Shown: positions 9,603-18,490, counted from the stretch's first letter. The stretch: DNA of 32,133 nt from Chloroflexota bacterium (GCA_012798515.1 JAAZNB010000335.1:1-32133), one strand, 5' to 3'. Translations and numbers: made by a program. Notes: generated by a model from the letters alone, not told the origin.

Positions 9603-9813
9603 CCTGTTCTACAAGGCGCCCCTGGGAAAAAGAAAACCGCATTCCAAAGTCTTTCAATAGGGACCACAATTTTGAGAAAATCTGAATCCTGGAATGGGTC
9701 CGAAGACATACTCCGCAGCTTATTTTATCCTTCCGTCTGCGATGCTGGTGCTTTGAAAAGAATCCATAAGCGCGGAGCATGTATCGGATCTCTAATAATC
9801 TCCCGGAGGGGCC

Positions 9814-11181
9814 CTATTGGGCGAGGAGTTGGTCGACCTCAGCGCACATATCGTTGAGCGCCTGGTCTACGTCTTTGCCGTTGATCATAACTTCCTGCAT
9901 TTCGGCGAAGATAGCGGTCTGCATGGAAGGCCAGTTGACGAACGTGGGGCCGGCTCTCCCGGAGTCCATTTGCTCGATGAAGGGCTGGAAGAGCGGTTCG
10001 GAGAACTTTTCGAGGCTCATGGCGCTTCTACGGGCAGGGAAGGTCGTGGTCAGGCGGCCACTGTTTTCGGGCAGGCCGATGAAGTTGAGCAGCTCCCAGG
10101 CCGCGTCTTTATTCTTGGCGTTCTCTGGGATGTACAGGCTGAACCCATTGACGATCGTCAGGCCGATGCCGTCACCGTTGCCAGGATAAGTCGCCGTTCC
10201 GATGTTGATGTCGGGGGCCTGGCTCTGGATTTCAGGAATGTCGAAGGCGCCGTTGCTGTAGATGGCAATCTTCTTGTTGATGAACAGGTTCCGCAGGCCG
10301 GTGTTATCCACTTCCAGAGCGCTGTGCGGGGTGACCTCGTCGACGTTGAGGTTATTGTTCAGGTACTCCATGGCCTGTTTGCCGGCTTCGGAGTTCAATT
10401 CACACTGGGTGCCTTCTTCGTTAGTGATCGAGCCGCCGAAATTGTAGGCCATCTGGTAGAAGCGAACCACGGCATTGCCTTCGTTACCCAGCGGCCAACC
10501 GATGCCGTACTGGTCGATGGTCCCATCGCCGTCGGTATCCTTGGTCAGCAGTTTGGCGACCTCGTTCAGTTCGTCCCAGGTGGCTGGGAATGCGTCGGGG
10601 TCGAGACCGGCTTCTTCGAACATATCTTTGTTGTAAATCATGGCCGGCCCGTCGTGGCGCATCGGCATGGCATACAGGCTACCATCATACGTGGCCAGGT
10701 CGATGGCTGAGGTGAAGAAATCGTCCATGTCGACGTTGCTGGCCGTGTAATATGAATCCAGGTTAGCAAGCAGGCCCTGAGAGGCATAGGAAGCAACCCG
10801 CGATTCCAGGTCGGTGATCACGTCGGGGGCATTGTTGCCGTTCAATGCGGTCCGAATTTGCCCTTCCATCGTGTCCCAGGTAGTGATGACGACCTCGACC
10901 TTGATGTTGGGGTATTGAGCTTCGAACTCGTCGATCAAGACGGTAGCAACTTCCTCGTCCCAGTTCGGTACCCACCAGGTGATGGTAACCGGTTCACTGG
11001 ATTCCGCAGCGGCCGGTTCTTCCACCGGAGCGGTTTCGGTTTCGGCGTCACTGCTTTCAACGGCGGTCGCTTCCGGAGCGACCTGGGTGGCGGCGTCTTG
11101 GGCCGGCGCGGCGGGGGAACAAGCGCCGATGAGCGCCACTAAAACCAGCATGCAAATAACATAGTAAACGCGTGACTTCAT
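9814..11181 (-). CDS. Extracellular solute-binding protein (family 1), sugar ABC transporter lipoprotein
   Basis: Signal peptide and lipobox (MKSRVYYVICMLVLVALIGACSPAAPAQ); ITWWVPNWDEEVATVLIDEFEAQYPNIKVEVV...MPMRHDGPAMIYNKDMFEEAGLDPDAFPATWDELNEVAKLLT is typical of family 1 SBPs. Confidence 0.92.
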   Translation of the reverse strand: MKSRVYYVICMLVLVALIGACSPAAPAQDAATQVAPEATAVESSDAETETAPVEEPAAAESSEPVTITWWVPNWDEEVATVLIDEFEAQYPNIKVEVVITTWDTMEGQIRTALNGNNAPDVITDLESRVASYASQGLLANLDSYYTASNVDMDDFFTSAIDLATYDGSLYAMPMRHDGPAMIYNKDMFEEAGLDPDAFPATWDELNEVAKLLTKDTDGDGTIDQYGIGWPLGNEGNAVVRFYQMAYNFGGSITNEEGTQCELNSEAGKQAMEYLNNNLNVDEVTPHSALEVDNTGLRNLFINKKIAIYSNGAFDIPEIQSQAPDINIGTATYPGNGDGIGLTIVNGFSLYIPENAKNKDAAWELLNFIGLPENSGRLTTTFPARRSAMSLEKFSEPLFQPFIEQMDSGRAGPTFVNWPSMQTAIFAEMQEVMINGKDVDQALNDMCAEVDQLLAQ

Positions 11182-11224
11182 GTTAGTCCTCCATGTTCTT
11201 GAGAAACAGAGTCTACTCCATTTA

Positions 11225-11236
11225 GTAGATATCTAC
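11225..11236. repeat. Perfect 12-bp palindrome GTAGATATCTAC upstream of the SBP gene
   Basis: Direct reading; overlaps an inverted repeat TCTACT(11212-11217)/AGTAGA(11224-11229). Confidence 0.6.
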
Positions 11237-11317
11237 GACTGAGCTATCCGGTTTTTCCGATGTTCACCTCCTCTACGCTCGAGGCTTGCCAGGAGTTTTC
11301 CCTGGCTATCTACCCCG

Positions 11318-12067
11318 TCATCTGCTGTGAGCCTCGTTCAGGATGTGCTCTGAGAATCTATGCAGGTTGTCGATGGATAAACGCAGCAGGGTGCGACCGA
11401 TTTCCAGATCAGTTTGGGTTGGGTCGCCGGTTGCCCCACTTTGGGAGAAGTCTTTCACCACCTGTGAGGCTAACGTGCCCTCGATAAACTTGCCCCACAC
11501 GGGCGATGAACCTTGGGTAGATGCCTTGAATTGGTCCGGGTGGACCAGGGAGGCATTGATGGCCATGAGCATGGCCGTTTCGGCTTCGTCGGCGTGCAGC
11601 GGCGGACGGCGCCCAAAGATTTCGATGATTTGGGCTTCGATGGCCTCGAACCACGTCCATACGTACACGTGGTAATCGCCCTCCAGTTGGAGGTAACGCG
11701 CCATCTCTCGCAGCGGTTCGCGGTTGCCGCCGTGCCCGTTGACGATCAATACGTGGTCTATGCCGTGATATTTCAGGCTCTTTACGATTCCGCCCACGTA
11801 TAGTTTCAACACCTCCGGGCTTACCCATAAAGATCCGAAGAAATCACGATGGTATTCTGAGACGCCCACGGGCACGGCCGGCAACAAAACGGTGCGGTCA
11901 AGATCCAAAGTGGCCGCGGTGGCTTCGGCGATGAACAGGTCCGTCCCCAGGGGGGCGTGCAAACCGTGCTGTTCGACGCTGCCCACCGGTAGCACCGCCA
12001 GTAAGGGCGCGGCGGACTTTTCTCTCAGCTCAGCCCAGGTGTAGTCGATCATCCGTTTTTTACTCAT
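11318..12067 (-). CDS. Creatininase family amidohydrolase
   Basis: MIDYTWAELREKSAAPLLAVLPVGSVEQHGLHAPLGTDLFIAEA...VNGHGGNREPL...ADEAETAMLMAI: classic creatininase-family metal-binding motifs (EQHG, NGHGGN, HADEAET). Confidence 0.92.
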   Translation of the reverse strand: MSKKRMIDYTWAELREKSAAPLLAVLPVGSVEQHGLHAPLGTDLFIAEATAATLDLDRTVLLPAVPVGVSEYHRDFFGSLWVSPEVLKLYVGGIVKSLKYHGIDHVLIVNGHGGNREPLREMARYLQLEGDYHVYVWTWFEAIEAQIIEIFGRRPPLHADEAETAMLMAINASLVHPDQFKASTQGSSPVWGKFIEGTLASQVVKDFSQSGATGDPTQTDLEIGRTLLRLSIDNLHRFSEHILNEAHSR

Positions 12068-13409
12068 GATGGATTTTTCCCAGCTGTTTCAGTTCTTCCC
12101 CAAAAGCGACGATGTTGTCTTTGGGAGCATCGTGGTACCACATGTGAAGCATGAAGCCGTCTGCCCCGGCTTTGGCCGCCAACTGCACGGCCTGACGCAC
12201 GTCATCAGTCGTGGCCGGCGAGTCGGCCACCAGGCCGGCGATGATGGGGTGGTGGGGGCCGACCTCCAACCTGGCTTTCCTGACCTCGTAGTAGACGTTT
12301 TCCACGCCAATCCCGTCTTTGACGAACTCGTCCATCTGGTATGAACCGCTGAAGCCTTTCAGACGATAGTACTGGTCCAGAATTTCCCGGTCACTGATTT
12401 CCGGTATGGCTCCCTGGATACGTTTCAGCGGTTTGGCCTCGAAGCTGCCGATGCATTTGTGGTAAAGCATCAGCTTGGTCATGTCAGTGAGCCCGGGCTG
12501 GTCGGCGTATACCTGCCCCAACGTCCACGAAAAACTGGGCGCCACCAGGTCGCTGGAGAGCTGCACGGTCGGGTCGATGTGCTTCAGAAAATTGCGGAAC
12601 TGCAGTACGAAATCGTTGACCAGGCCAGAGCGGAATTTGATCCAGGTTAACAGGTCCTGGTGTTGGAGCAGGTAGCGGACGATATCGAAGACGCCCCGGT
12701 ACGCGTCGCTCAGGTCCAAGAAGCTCTGGTAATTGAGGTGAGTGGCTTCCTTGTGAATGGCCCGAATTTCACGCTTGATACGGTCGACGTTGATGCCCTG
12801 CGCCTGGGCCCTTTTGACGCAGTGGTCACAGAAACAATTGCCAATAGCGAGGCGTCCCAGGGGGTTCAACTCGGGCAGGACCCAGTCAGGTACCACCTGG
12901 GGATCGTAAAAGTCGAGGCTCACCACGTCCAGCTCGACCTCGCGAATACCGGCATTGTGGCGAAGGATATCTTCTACCCGGCCCATGAAGTAGTTGCGCA
13001 CGTCCGGGTTGCTGGGACACATCCAGTGTTTGCTCTTATTGCCATCGATGTCCATGACGGCTACGTCTGGATAGGCGGCCACAATGGGCTCGCTCACGCC
13101 TGGGGTAATGTTAACCTCGAGGTTCAGGTCGTAACGCCGGGCCAGGGCACGCACCTCATTGAAATCAGAAGTGATCAGGTGGTACTTGGTCCCGAAGATG
13201 TCTCCCTGGTTTTTCTCGAAATCGATTTGAATGTGGGGGTCAATTTTTGTAAGCTCATAATATTGGGGATTAACGTCGAACGTATGGGCGATACCGGCGT
13301 ACATCAAGTGAGAAATGCCCGCTTCTTGATAGCGCTGAAAAGCCTTATCGAGACCTTCTGTATAGTCCTCATCAAAGATTGGCCAGGCTCCAACGTAGGT
13401 TTTTGTCAT
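12060..13409 (-). CDS. Putative TIM-barrel glycoside-hydrolase-like protein
   Basis: Start at Met7 (13409) with GGAG RBS: MTKTYVGAWPIFDEDYTEGLDKAFQRYQEAGISHLMYAG...MCPSNPDVRNYFMGRVEDILR...GNCFCDHCVKRAQAQGIN. CFCxxC and alternating beta/alpha pattern resemble GH-like barrels. Overlaps the downstream creatininase start by 8 nt. Confidence 0.55.
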   Translation of the reverse strand: MTKTYVGAWPIFDEDYTEGLDKAFQRYQEAGISHLMYAGIAHTFDVNPQYYELTKIDPHIQIDFEKNQGDIFGTKYHLITSDFNEVRALARRYDLNLEVNITPGVSEPIVAAYPDVAVMDIDGNKSKHWMCPSNPDVRNYFMGRVEDILRHNAGIREVELDVVSLDFYDPQVVPDWVLPELNPLGRLAIGNCFCDHCVKRAQAQGINVDRIKREIRAIHKEATHLNYQSFLDLSDAYRGVFDIVRYLLQHQDLLTWIKFRSGLVNDFVLQFRNFLKHIDPTVQLSSDLVAPSFSWTLGQVYADQPGLTDMTKLMLYHKCIGSFEAKPLKRIQGAIPEISDREILDQYYRLKGFSGSYQMDEFVKDGIGVENVYYEVRKARLEVGPHHPIIAGLVADSPATTDDVRQAVQLAAKAGADGFMLHMWYHDAPKDNIVAFGEELKQLGKIHHE

Positions 13410-13478
13410 GCACGTCTCCAAATCCACCTATAGAAATGCCTTATCATCTCTATAAGAATTAGAAAGAGTTTTCTCTAG

Positions 13479-13496
13479 AAAGGAAATATTTTCTTT
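13479..13496. promoter_or_regulatory. Candidate LacI-family operator 1
   Basis: AAAGGAAATATTTTCTTT near-perfect palindrome, about 16-33 nt downstream of the predicted start of the minus-strand operon. Shares the 11-mer GAAATATTTTC with site 2. Confidence 0.5.
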
Positions 13497-13518
13497 ATGT
13501 CTGGTTTGCTGTATGCAT

Positions 13519-13546
13519 ATTGTAGCAATATATTTCTTTAAGTCAA
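13519..13546 (-). promoter_or_regulatory. Candidate sigma70-type promoter for the catabolic operon
   Basis: Minus strand TTGACT (13546-13541) - 16 nt - TACAAT (13524-13519). Confidence 0.6.
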
Positions 13547-13609
13547 TACAAAAAACGAAAATACGGGGTAATATGACGGGTAAGATGGGTAAATATGGCA
13601 AATATCAGG

Positions 13610-13615
13610 TATAAT
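13610..13615 (+). promoter_or_regulatory. Candidate -10 element for the LacI regulator gene
   Basis: TATAAT; no convincing -35 at 17 nt. Confidence 0.35.
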
Positions 13616-13651
13616 TTAGGTCGTTGATGGAAAACAAACGAGAAAATAAAA

Positions 13652-13662
13652 GAAATATTTTC
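13652..13662. promoter_or_regulatory. Candidate LacI-family operator 2
   Basis: GAAATATTTTC identical to the core of site 1, about 30-40 nt downstream of the putative plus-strand start. Confidence 0.4.
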
Positions 13663-13870
13663 GTTGACGGGCGGTGGACTCTAGAAAAGTAATGGCGCTA
13701 CGGGCCTACTGAACTCACCCACCGGTGGGGCGTAGGATCACATCGAAACTGTTCCGGGGCGCCTGGTTCCACCAGTGAACGTTCGAACAGAAAAATGCAC
13801 GCCTGCATGCACTTCTGACAGGCGTAAGTCGGGATACAATTATGGTTGAATCTTTTTCAGGCAGGGAAAA

Positions 13871-14905
13871 ATGGCAGTAATTTTAAAAGATGTCGCTAAC
13901 AAGTTGAACGTATCGATTTCGACGGTTTCGAAGGCCATCAACAACCGGCCCGGGATCAGCGACGAACTACGGTCCAGAATCCTCCAGACGATCGAGGAGA
14001 TGGGCTACCAATCCAGTGTCCGGGTGGAACGCACATTTTTCCCGGCGGGGGGCAACACGGCGCCGACCATCAACCTCAGCATCCGGACCAACGACTCTTA
14101 CCTGACCGAGTCGTTCTATACGTTGATCTCTCAGGAGATTACCCGCCAGCTGCAAGAACACCAATACAACATCCTCTTCAACGTGATCAGCAAGAGTGAT
14201 CTCAGCCCGGACGAATTCACCTCGATCTTCGAATCGAACAATTCCAATGCCTTTATCATCATCGGCGCGGATATCGATCAGCGCCTGTTCGAAGAAATCA
14301 AGCAGACCGGTGTGACGACTGTGCTGGTGGACAATGACTTCGATGGTTTCAGTTCGGTGAACACGGACAACGTCCAGGGCGCGCAGAGCGCCGTCGAATA
14401 CCTGGCCGGCCTGGGGCACCGGGATATCCTCTGCCTGGCCGGTCCTTTGCACCACAAGAGTATCCAGGGCCGTTACCAGGGGTACTTACGCGCCATCCAG
14501 GCCCAGCGCCTGCCCGGCAAACCGCGCCTCATCGAGTGCCCCGGGGTGAGTATCAACGATGGACTGGAGGCCATCGCCAGCCTCAAGGAGATTGATTTTA
14601 CGGCCGTTTTCGGCTGCACGGATAAACTTGCCATCGGCGCCATGAAAGGCCTGCAAAAGCGAGGGATCAAGGTTCCCGAGCAGGTCAGTGTGATGGGCTT
14701 CGACGACATCGAATGGGGCCTGCACACCGAGCCGGAACTGACCACCGTCAAGACGGCGAAGCGACAAATCGCCCGCATGGCAACCAAGGTGGTGCTGGAT
14801 CTGCTCGAGAATCAAGAGAGCTATCGTATGGAAGTCGTCATTGGGACGGAGATCCTCGTCCGCGGGTCGACCGGCGAGGTAGATGGGGCCGGCCGTACCC
14901 CATAG
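13871..14905 (+). CDS. LacI family transcriptional regulator
   Basis: MAVILKDVANKLNVSISTVSKAINNRPGISDELRSRILQTIEEMGYQ HTH; C-terminal PBP-like domain ending ...SVMGFDDIEWGLHTEPELTTVKTAKRQIARMA. Confidence 0.95.
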   Translation: MAVILKDVANKLNVSISTVSKAINNRPGISDELRSRILQTIEEMGYQSSVRVERTFFPAGGNTAPTINLSIRTNDSYLTESFYTLISQEITRQLQEHQYNILFNVISKSDLSPDEFTSIFESNNSNAFIIIGADIDQRLFEEIKQTGVTTVLVDNDFDGFSSVNTDNVQGAQSAVEYLAGLGHRDILCLAGPLHHKSIQGRYQGYLRAIQAQRLPGKPRLIECPGVSINDGLEAIASLKEIDFTAVFGCTDKLAIGAMKGLQKRGIKVPEQVSVMGFDDIEWGLHTEPELTTVKTAKRQIARMATKVVLDLLENQESYRMEVVIGTEILVRGSTGEVDGAGRTP

Positions 14906-15258
14906 GTTTTACCTGGGAGGGGCCAGGTGATGGCCGGCCGGTGTGGAAGCCCGCTATGGCTTCCACCGGGCCAACCCTGGTCGGCAAGGGGGATATGCAA
15001 AATCGACGCAAATTGGGGATGGCCCGCAAACCAGCACGATGGGCGGGCATTAAATCAGCCATCCCGTGGGCAAATCGGTCTCAGCGCTGCTATAATGAAT
15101 AAGTGACGCCAATCACCTCCCCCAATTGATGTCTGTCTTGCGCCGCGTGTAATCCCCAGCAATAGCTCTGGGCAGATAGGGCTTGTCTGGTTGCGACTGG
15201 ACGGGTCATTGGGGTGAGACTGATTCACGCATCCCAATCACGAAAGAATTGTTAAAGA

Positions 15259-17475
15259 ATGAAATATATTGGCCAATCTGTTCCCCGAATCGATGCAGCC
15301 ACGAAAGTTAAAGGCGAAGCGGTTTTTGCCTCGGACATCAAGATGCCCGGACAGGTGTACATGAAGATGGTCATGGCCCGCCGCCCGCATGCCATCGTGA
15401 AGCATGTGGACATCTCTGGCGCACAGGCCGTGCCTGGCGTCGTATGCGTACTCACCTCGCGGGACGTGCCTTGCAACGAGTTCGGCTATTACACCTACGA
15501 TCAGCCGGTGTTGTGCGGCCCGTGCAGCAAACCTTACGCTGACCGGGTGCGGTTTGTGGGGGACCGGGTGGCTGCCGTGGTTGCAGAAACCGAAGAGATT
15601 GCCCAACGCGCCTGTGCTCTGATTCAGGTGGAATACGAAGATTTGCCTGTGGTGTGCGATGCCGAAGAGGCCATGCAGCCTGGCGCGCCCGTGCTGCACC
15701 CGGACGTGGGTTCCAACGTGTTCGACCACCACAAGCTTTACAATGGAGACGTGGAGGCAGGCTTTCGCCAGGCCGACGTGATCGTGGAATCGGTCTTCGA
15801 TACCCCTCCCCAGGAACATGCCTTTTTACAGACCGAATCGGGGCTGGCCTACATCGACACAGAAGGGCGGGTCGCCGTGGTCACGGCCGGGCAATGGGGG
15901 ATCAAGGACCGTAAACAGGTGGCTCATGCGCTCGGCCTGGCCGAAGATGCCGTGCGGGTGATTTACCCAATGACGGGGGGAGCTTTTGGGGGCCGTGAAG
16001 ATATTTCGGTGCAGATCATCGTGGCCCTGGCGGCGCTCAAACTGCAACAGAGGGGAACGCCGCGCCCGGTTAAAGTGGTCTGGACGCGAGAGGAGTCCAT
16101 GCTGGGCCATTGCAAGCGCCATCCCATCCGTTTCTTCGCTCGCTGGGGCGCCACCCGGGAGGGGAAGATCGTCGCCGCCGAAGTGCGGATGCTGGCCGAT
16201 GGGGGCGCCTATAAATTCACCACCAGCATCGTCACCAGTAACGCGGTGATTAACTCCCTGGGCCCCTATGAAATTGCCAACGTCAAGGTAGACGCCTACG
16301 ACGTCTATACCAATAACGTCCCGCGGGGCGCCTTTCGAGGCTTCGGCGGCCCCCAGGCGGTTTTTTGCTCGGAACAGATGGTCAACAAACTGGCAGAGGC
16401 GTTGGGGTTGGACCCCATGGAATTGCGCATGCGCAACCTGGCCAGAGAAGGTTCTCTGCAGACCATCGGCGCGCCTTATCCGCCGGGGATGACCATCCGC
16501 CAGGTGTCCGAGGCCTGCGCTCAAAAGGCGGGCTGGCAACCAGGGCAGGCTGGCTGGAAACTGGGACGCCAATTCCCCAGAGTCGACCCTGAACGGCCCT
16601 ACCTGCACCGCGGGTTGGGATTGGCCTGTGCGCACAAGAACGTGGGCTTTTCATACGGCTATCCCGAGAATTGCACCATCGGGATCGACCTGTACGGCGA
16701 TTCTGAAATCGAGCAGGCGGTGATTCGCCATAGCGCCAGTGAAGTCGGCATGGGGGCACACACGGTCATTACCCAGATGGCCGCCGACGCGTTGGGCCTG
16801 GCCATGGATCAAATCAGGCTGATCTCTACCGACACGGCCCTGGTCGCGGATTCGGGGTCTGTCTCAGCCTCTCGCATGACCTTTTTTATCGGCAACGCAA
16901 TCAAAGAGGGCGCCGAGAAAGCCCTGGAGTTGTGGAAAAGCGGGCCCCATCCTGTGCACATGGAACATACTTACTGGCCATACCGGACTACTGCGCCCGA
17001 CCCGGAGACCGGGCAATGCGATCCCAACGCAGCTTATGCATACACGGCCCAGGCGGTCGAGGTCGTGGTGGATACGGAAACCGGGCAGGTGAAGATCGAG
17101 AAGATATACTGCGCCATCGACGTAGGCAAGGCCATCAATCCCCAACAGGTACGCGCTCAAATTCAGGGCGGGCTGGTCCAATCGGTGGGCTACTCGATGC
17201 TGGAGAATTTCGTCGAAAAACAGGGCCGGGTTCTCACGCCCAGCCTATCCACCTACCTGGTGCCGACTGTGCTGGATATCCCGCCGGAATTGGACATTAT
17301 GGTCCTGGAAATCCCCGATCCTCGCGGCCCCTGGGGCGCCCGTGGCCTGGGGGAAGTAATGAGCATGTGCCTGGTTCCGGCTGTGACGGCCGCCGTATTT
17401 GACGCCACGGGCGTGTGGTTCGATCATTTCCCGCTGGTGCCAGAAGTGGTGTTGGAAGGTCTCACGAACCGATAA
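15259..17475 (+). CDS. Xanthine dehydrogenase family protein, molybdopterin-binding (large) subunit
   Basis: 738 aa; IGQSVPRIDAATKVKGEAVFASDIKMPG, GGAFGGRED, PRGAFRGFGGPQ, C-terminal GARGLGE. Appears full length. Confidence 0.93.
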   Translation: MKYIGQSVPRIDAATKVKGEAVFASDIKMPGQVYMKMVMARRPHAIVKHVDISGAQAVPGVVCVLTSRDVPCNEFGYYTYDQPVLCGPCSKPYADRVRFVGDRVAAVVAETEEIAQRACALIQVEYEDLPVVCDAEEAMQPGAPVLHPDVGSNVFDHHKLYNGDVEAGFRQADVIVESVFDTPPQEHAFLQTESGLAYIDTEGRVAVVTAGQWGIKDRKQVAHALGLAEDAVRVIYPMTGGAFGGREDISVQIIVALAALKLQQRGTPRPVKVVWTREESMLGHCKRHPIRFFARWGATREGKIVAAEVRMLADGGAYKFTTSIVTSNAVINSLGPYEIANVKVDAYDVYTNNVPRGAFRGFGGPQAVFCSEQMVNKLAEALGLDPMELRMRNLAREGSLQTIGAPYPPGMTIRQVSEACAQKAGWQPGQAGWKLGRQFPRVDPERPYLHRGLGLACAHKNVGFSYGYPENCTIGIDLYGDSEIEQAVIRHSASEVGMGAHTVITQMAADALGLAMDQIRLISTDTALVADSGSVSASRMTFFIGNAIKEGAEKALELWKSGPHPVHMEHTYWPYRTTAPDPETGQCDPNAAYAYTAQAVEVVVDTETGQVKIEKIYCAIDVGKAINPQQVRAQIQGGLVQSVGYSMLENFVEKQGRVLTPSLSTYLVPTVLDIPPELDIMVLEIPDPRGPWGARGLGEVMSMCLVPAVTAAVFDATGVWFDHFPLVPEVVLEGLTNR

Positions 17476-18490
17476 ACAAAATATCACTGGTGCCGCGTTC
17501 TTTGTTCCTGCCCAACGGGTTATTGACCACGCGTCCCATAAAGTACATCGTCGATGAGCCCCCGCCATCGATGTTGTAGGCGTCTGTGCAGCCCAGGTCT
17601 GCAAAAATCTGGGCAAATTCCGACAGGCTGACCCCGCGGCTGTAACCTGGGCTGCGCCCATCTACGACTACGAAGACAAAATGATTGTCAGCGATGATAC
17701 CGACGCCCGTCCTGGGATTATTGCTCTCGATGGTATGGTTGCCCAGGTTTGAATCGACGCGGGTCACGCCAAAGCCAGTTGCCGTTTCAGCGTTCTCGAT
17801 CAGTGCCGGGCCGAAAGATAGCGTATTCCAGACGCCATCTTCCACCAGTTCCTGAGCGGTGGTTTGCGTTTCGTCGTAAATCTGCATCGAACCATCCTTG
17901 TAGAAGGCCAGCCCAATGCGGGTACCCTGGTCGCGATAGATTACGCCGTTGCGGATGACGATTCCATCTGTGCGAAAGCCGTAGTAATCGCCGTTGACGG
18001 CCAGGATGGCATCGTTCTCCCCGGCGATTTCGGACGTGTTCGCGATGATATTGGTGCCAAACTTGTCCTCGGCGAAAGCGCTCTGCAACTGGGTGGCGTC
18101 GTTGAGGATCACGTCTGCCACAAAATAAGTGACCTGGTCCTTTCCGCTGCCGGTGGTCACCGGGTGGATAGAAATTGAGACTGTCTCGCTCTGGTAATTC
18201 CAATCGTCGCTATAGACTGTTCCCGGGTCGGCTGCCGGCAGTGAAATCGCGCTCTCTAGCGCGATTTGGTCTGCGGTGCTGGGAAGAGGAGCGGCTGTGG
18301 CGCTGGTTCCGGCCGCGGCCAGGGCGTAGGCGCTCACGTCGGCAATTTCGACGTGGGCGATCAGGTATCGATCGGCTAACAGGTACAGGATCCCCATTAT
18401 CACCACGAGGATGATGGGGATGATGGCTGCGGTAAGACGTTTTTTCTCTGGGTTTCCCATTGGATCACTTCTATCCATCATTTTTTCCAA
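17462..18490 (-). CDS. Phosphodiester glycosidase family protein (NAGPA-like), membrane anchored
   Basis: N-terminal TM (AAIIPIILVVIMGILYLLADRYL); NNPRTGVGIIADNHFVFVVVDGRSPGYSRGVSLSEFAQIFADLGCTDAYNIDGGGSSTMYFMGRVVNNP is the NAGPA signature region. Confidence 0.88.
   Translation of the reverse strand: MEKMMDRSDPMGNPEKKRLTAAIIPIILVVIMGILYLLADRYLIAHVEIADVSAYALAAAGTSATAAPLPSTADQIALESAISLPAADPGTVYSDDWNYQSETVSISIHPVTTGSGKDQVTYFVADVILNDATQLQSAFAEDKFGTNIIANTSEIAGENDAILAVNGDYYGFRTDGIVIRNGVIYRDQGTRIGLAFYKDGSMQIYDETQTTAQELVEDGVWNTLSFGPALIENAETATGFGVTRVDSNLGNHTIESNNPRTGVGIIADNHFVFVVVDGRSPGYSRGVSLSEFAQIFADLGCTDAYNIDGGGSSTMYFMGRVVNNPLGRNKERGTSDILFIGS

Noticed and set aside
9817-10710. 297-aa plus-strand ORF opposite the SBP gene
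   Set aside because: Antisense to a confident ABC solute-binding protein; no independent support.
12660-13433. 257-aa plus-strand ORF opposite the TIM-barrel gene
   Set aside because: Antisense shadow ORF; would also run into the operon promoter region.
15826-16635. 269-aa minus-strand ORF opposite the molybdoenzyme
   Set aside because: Shadow of a strongly conserved xanthine dehydrogenase family gene; no RBS or family pattern.
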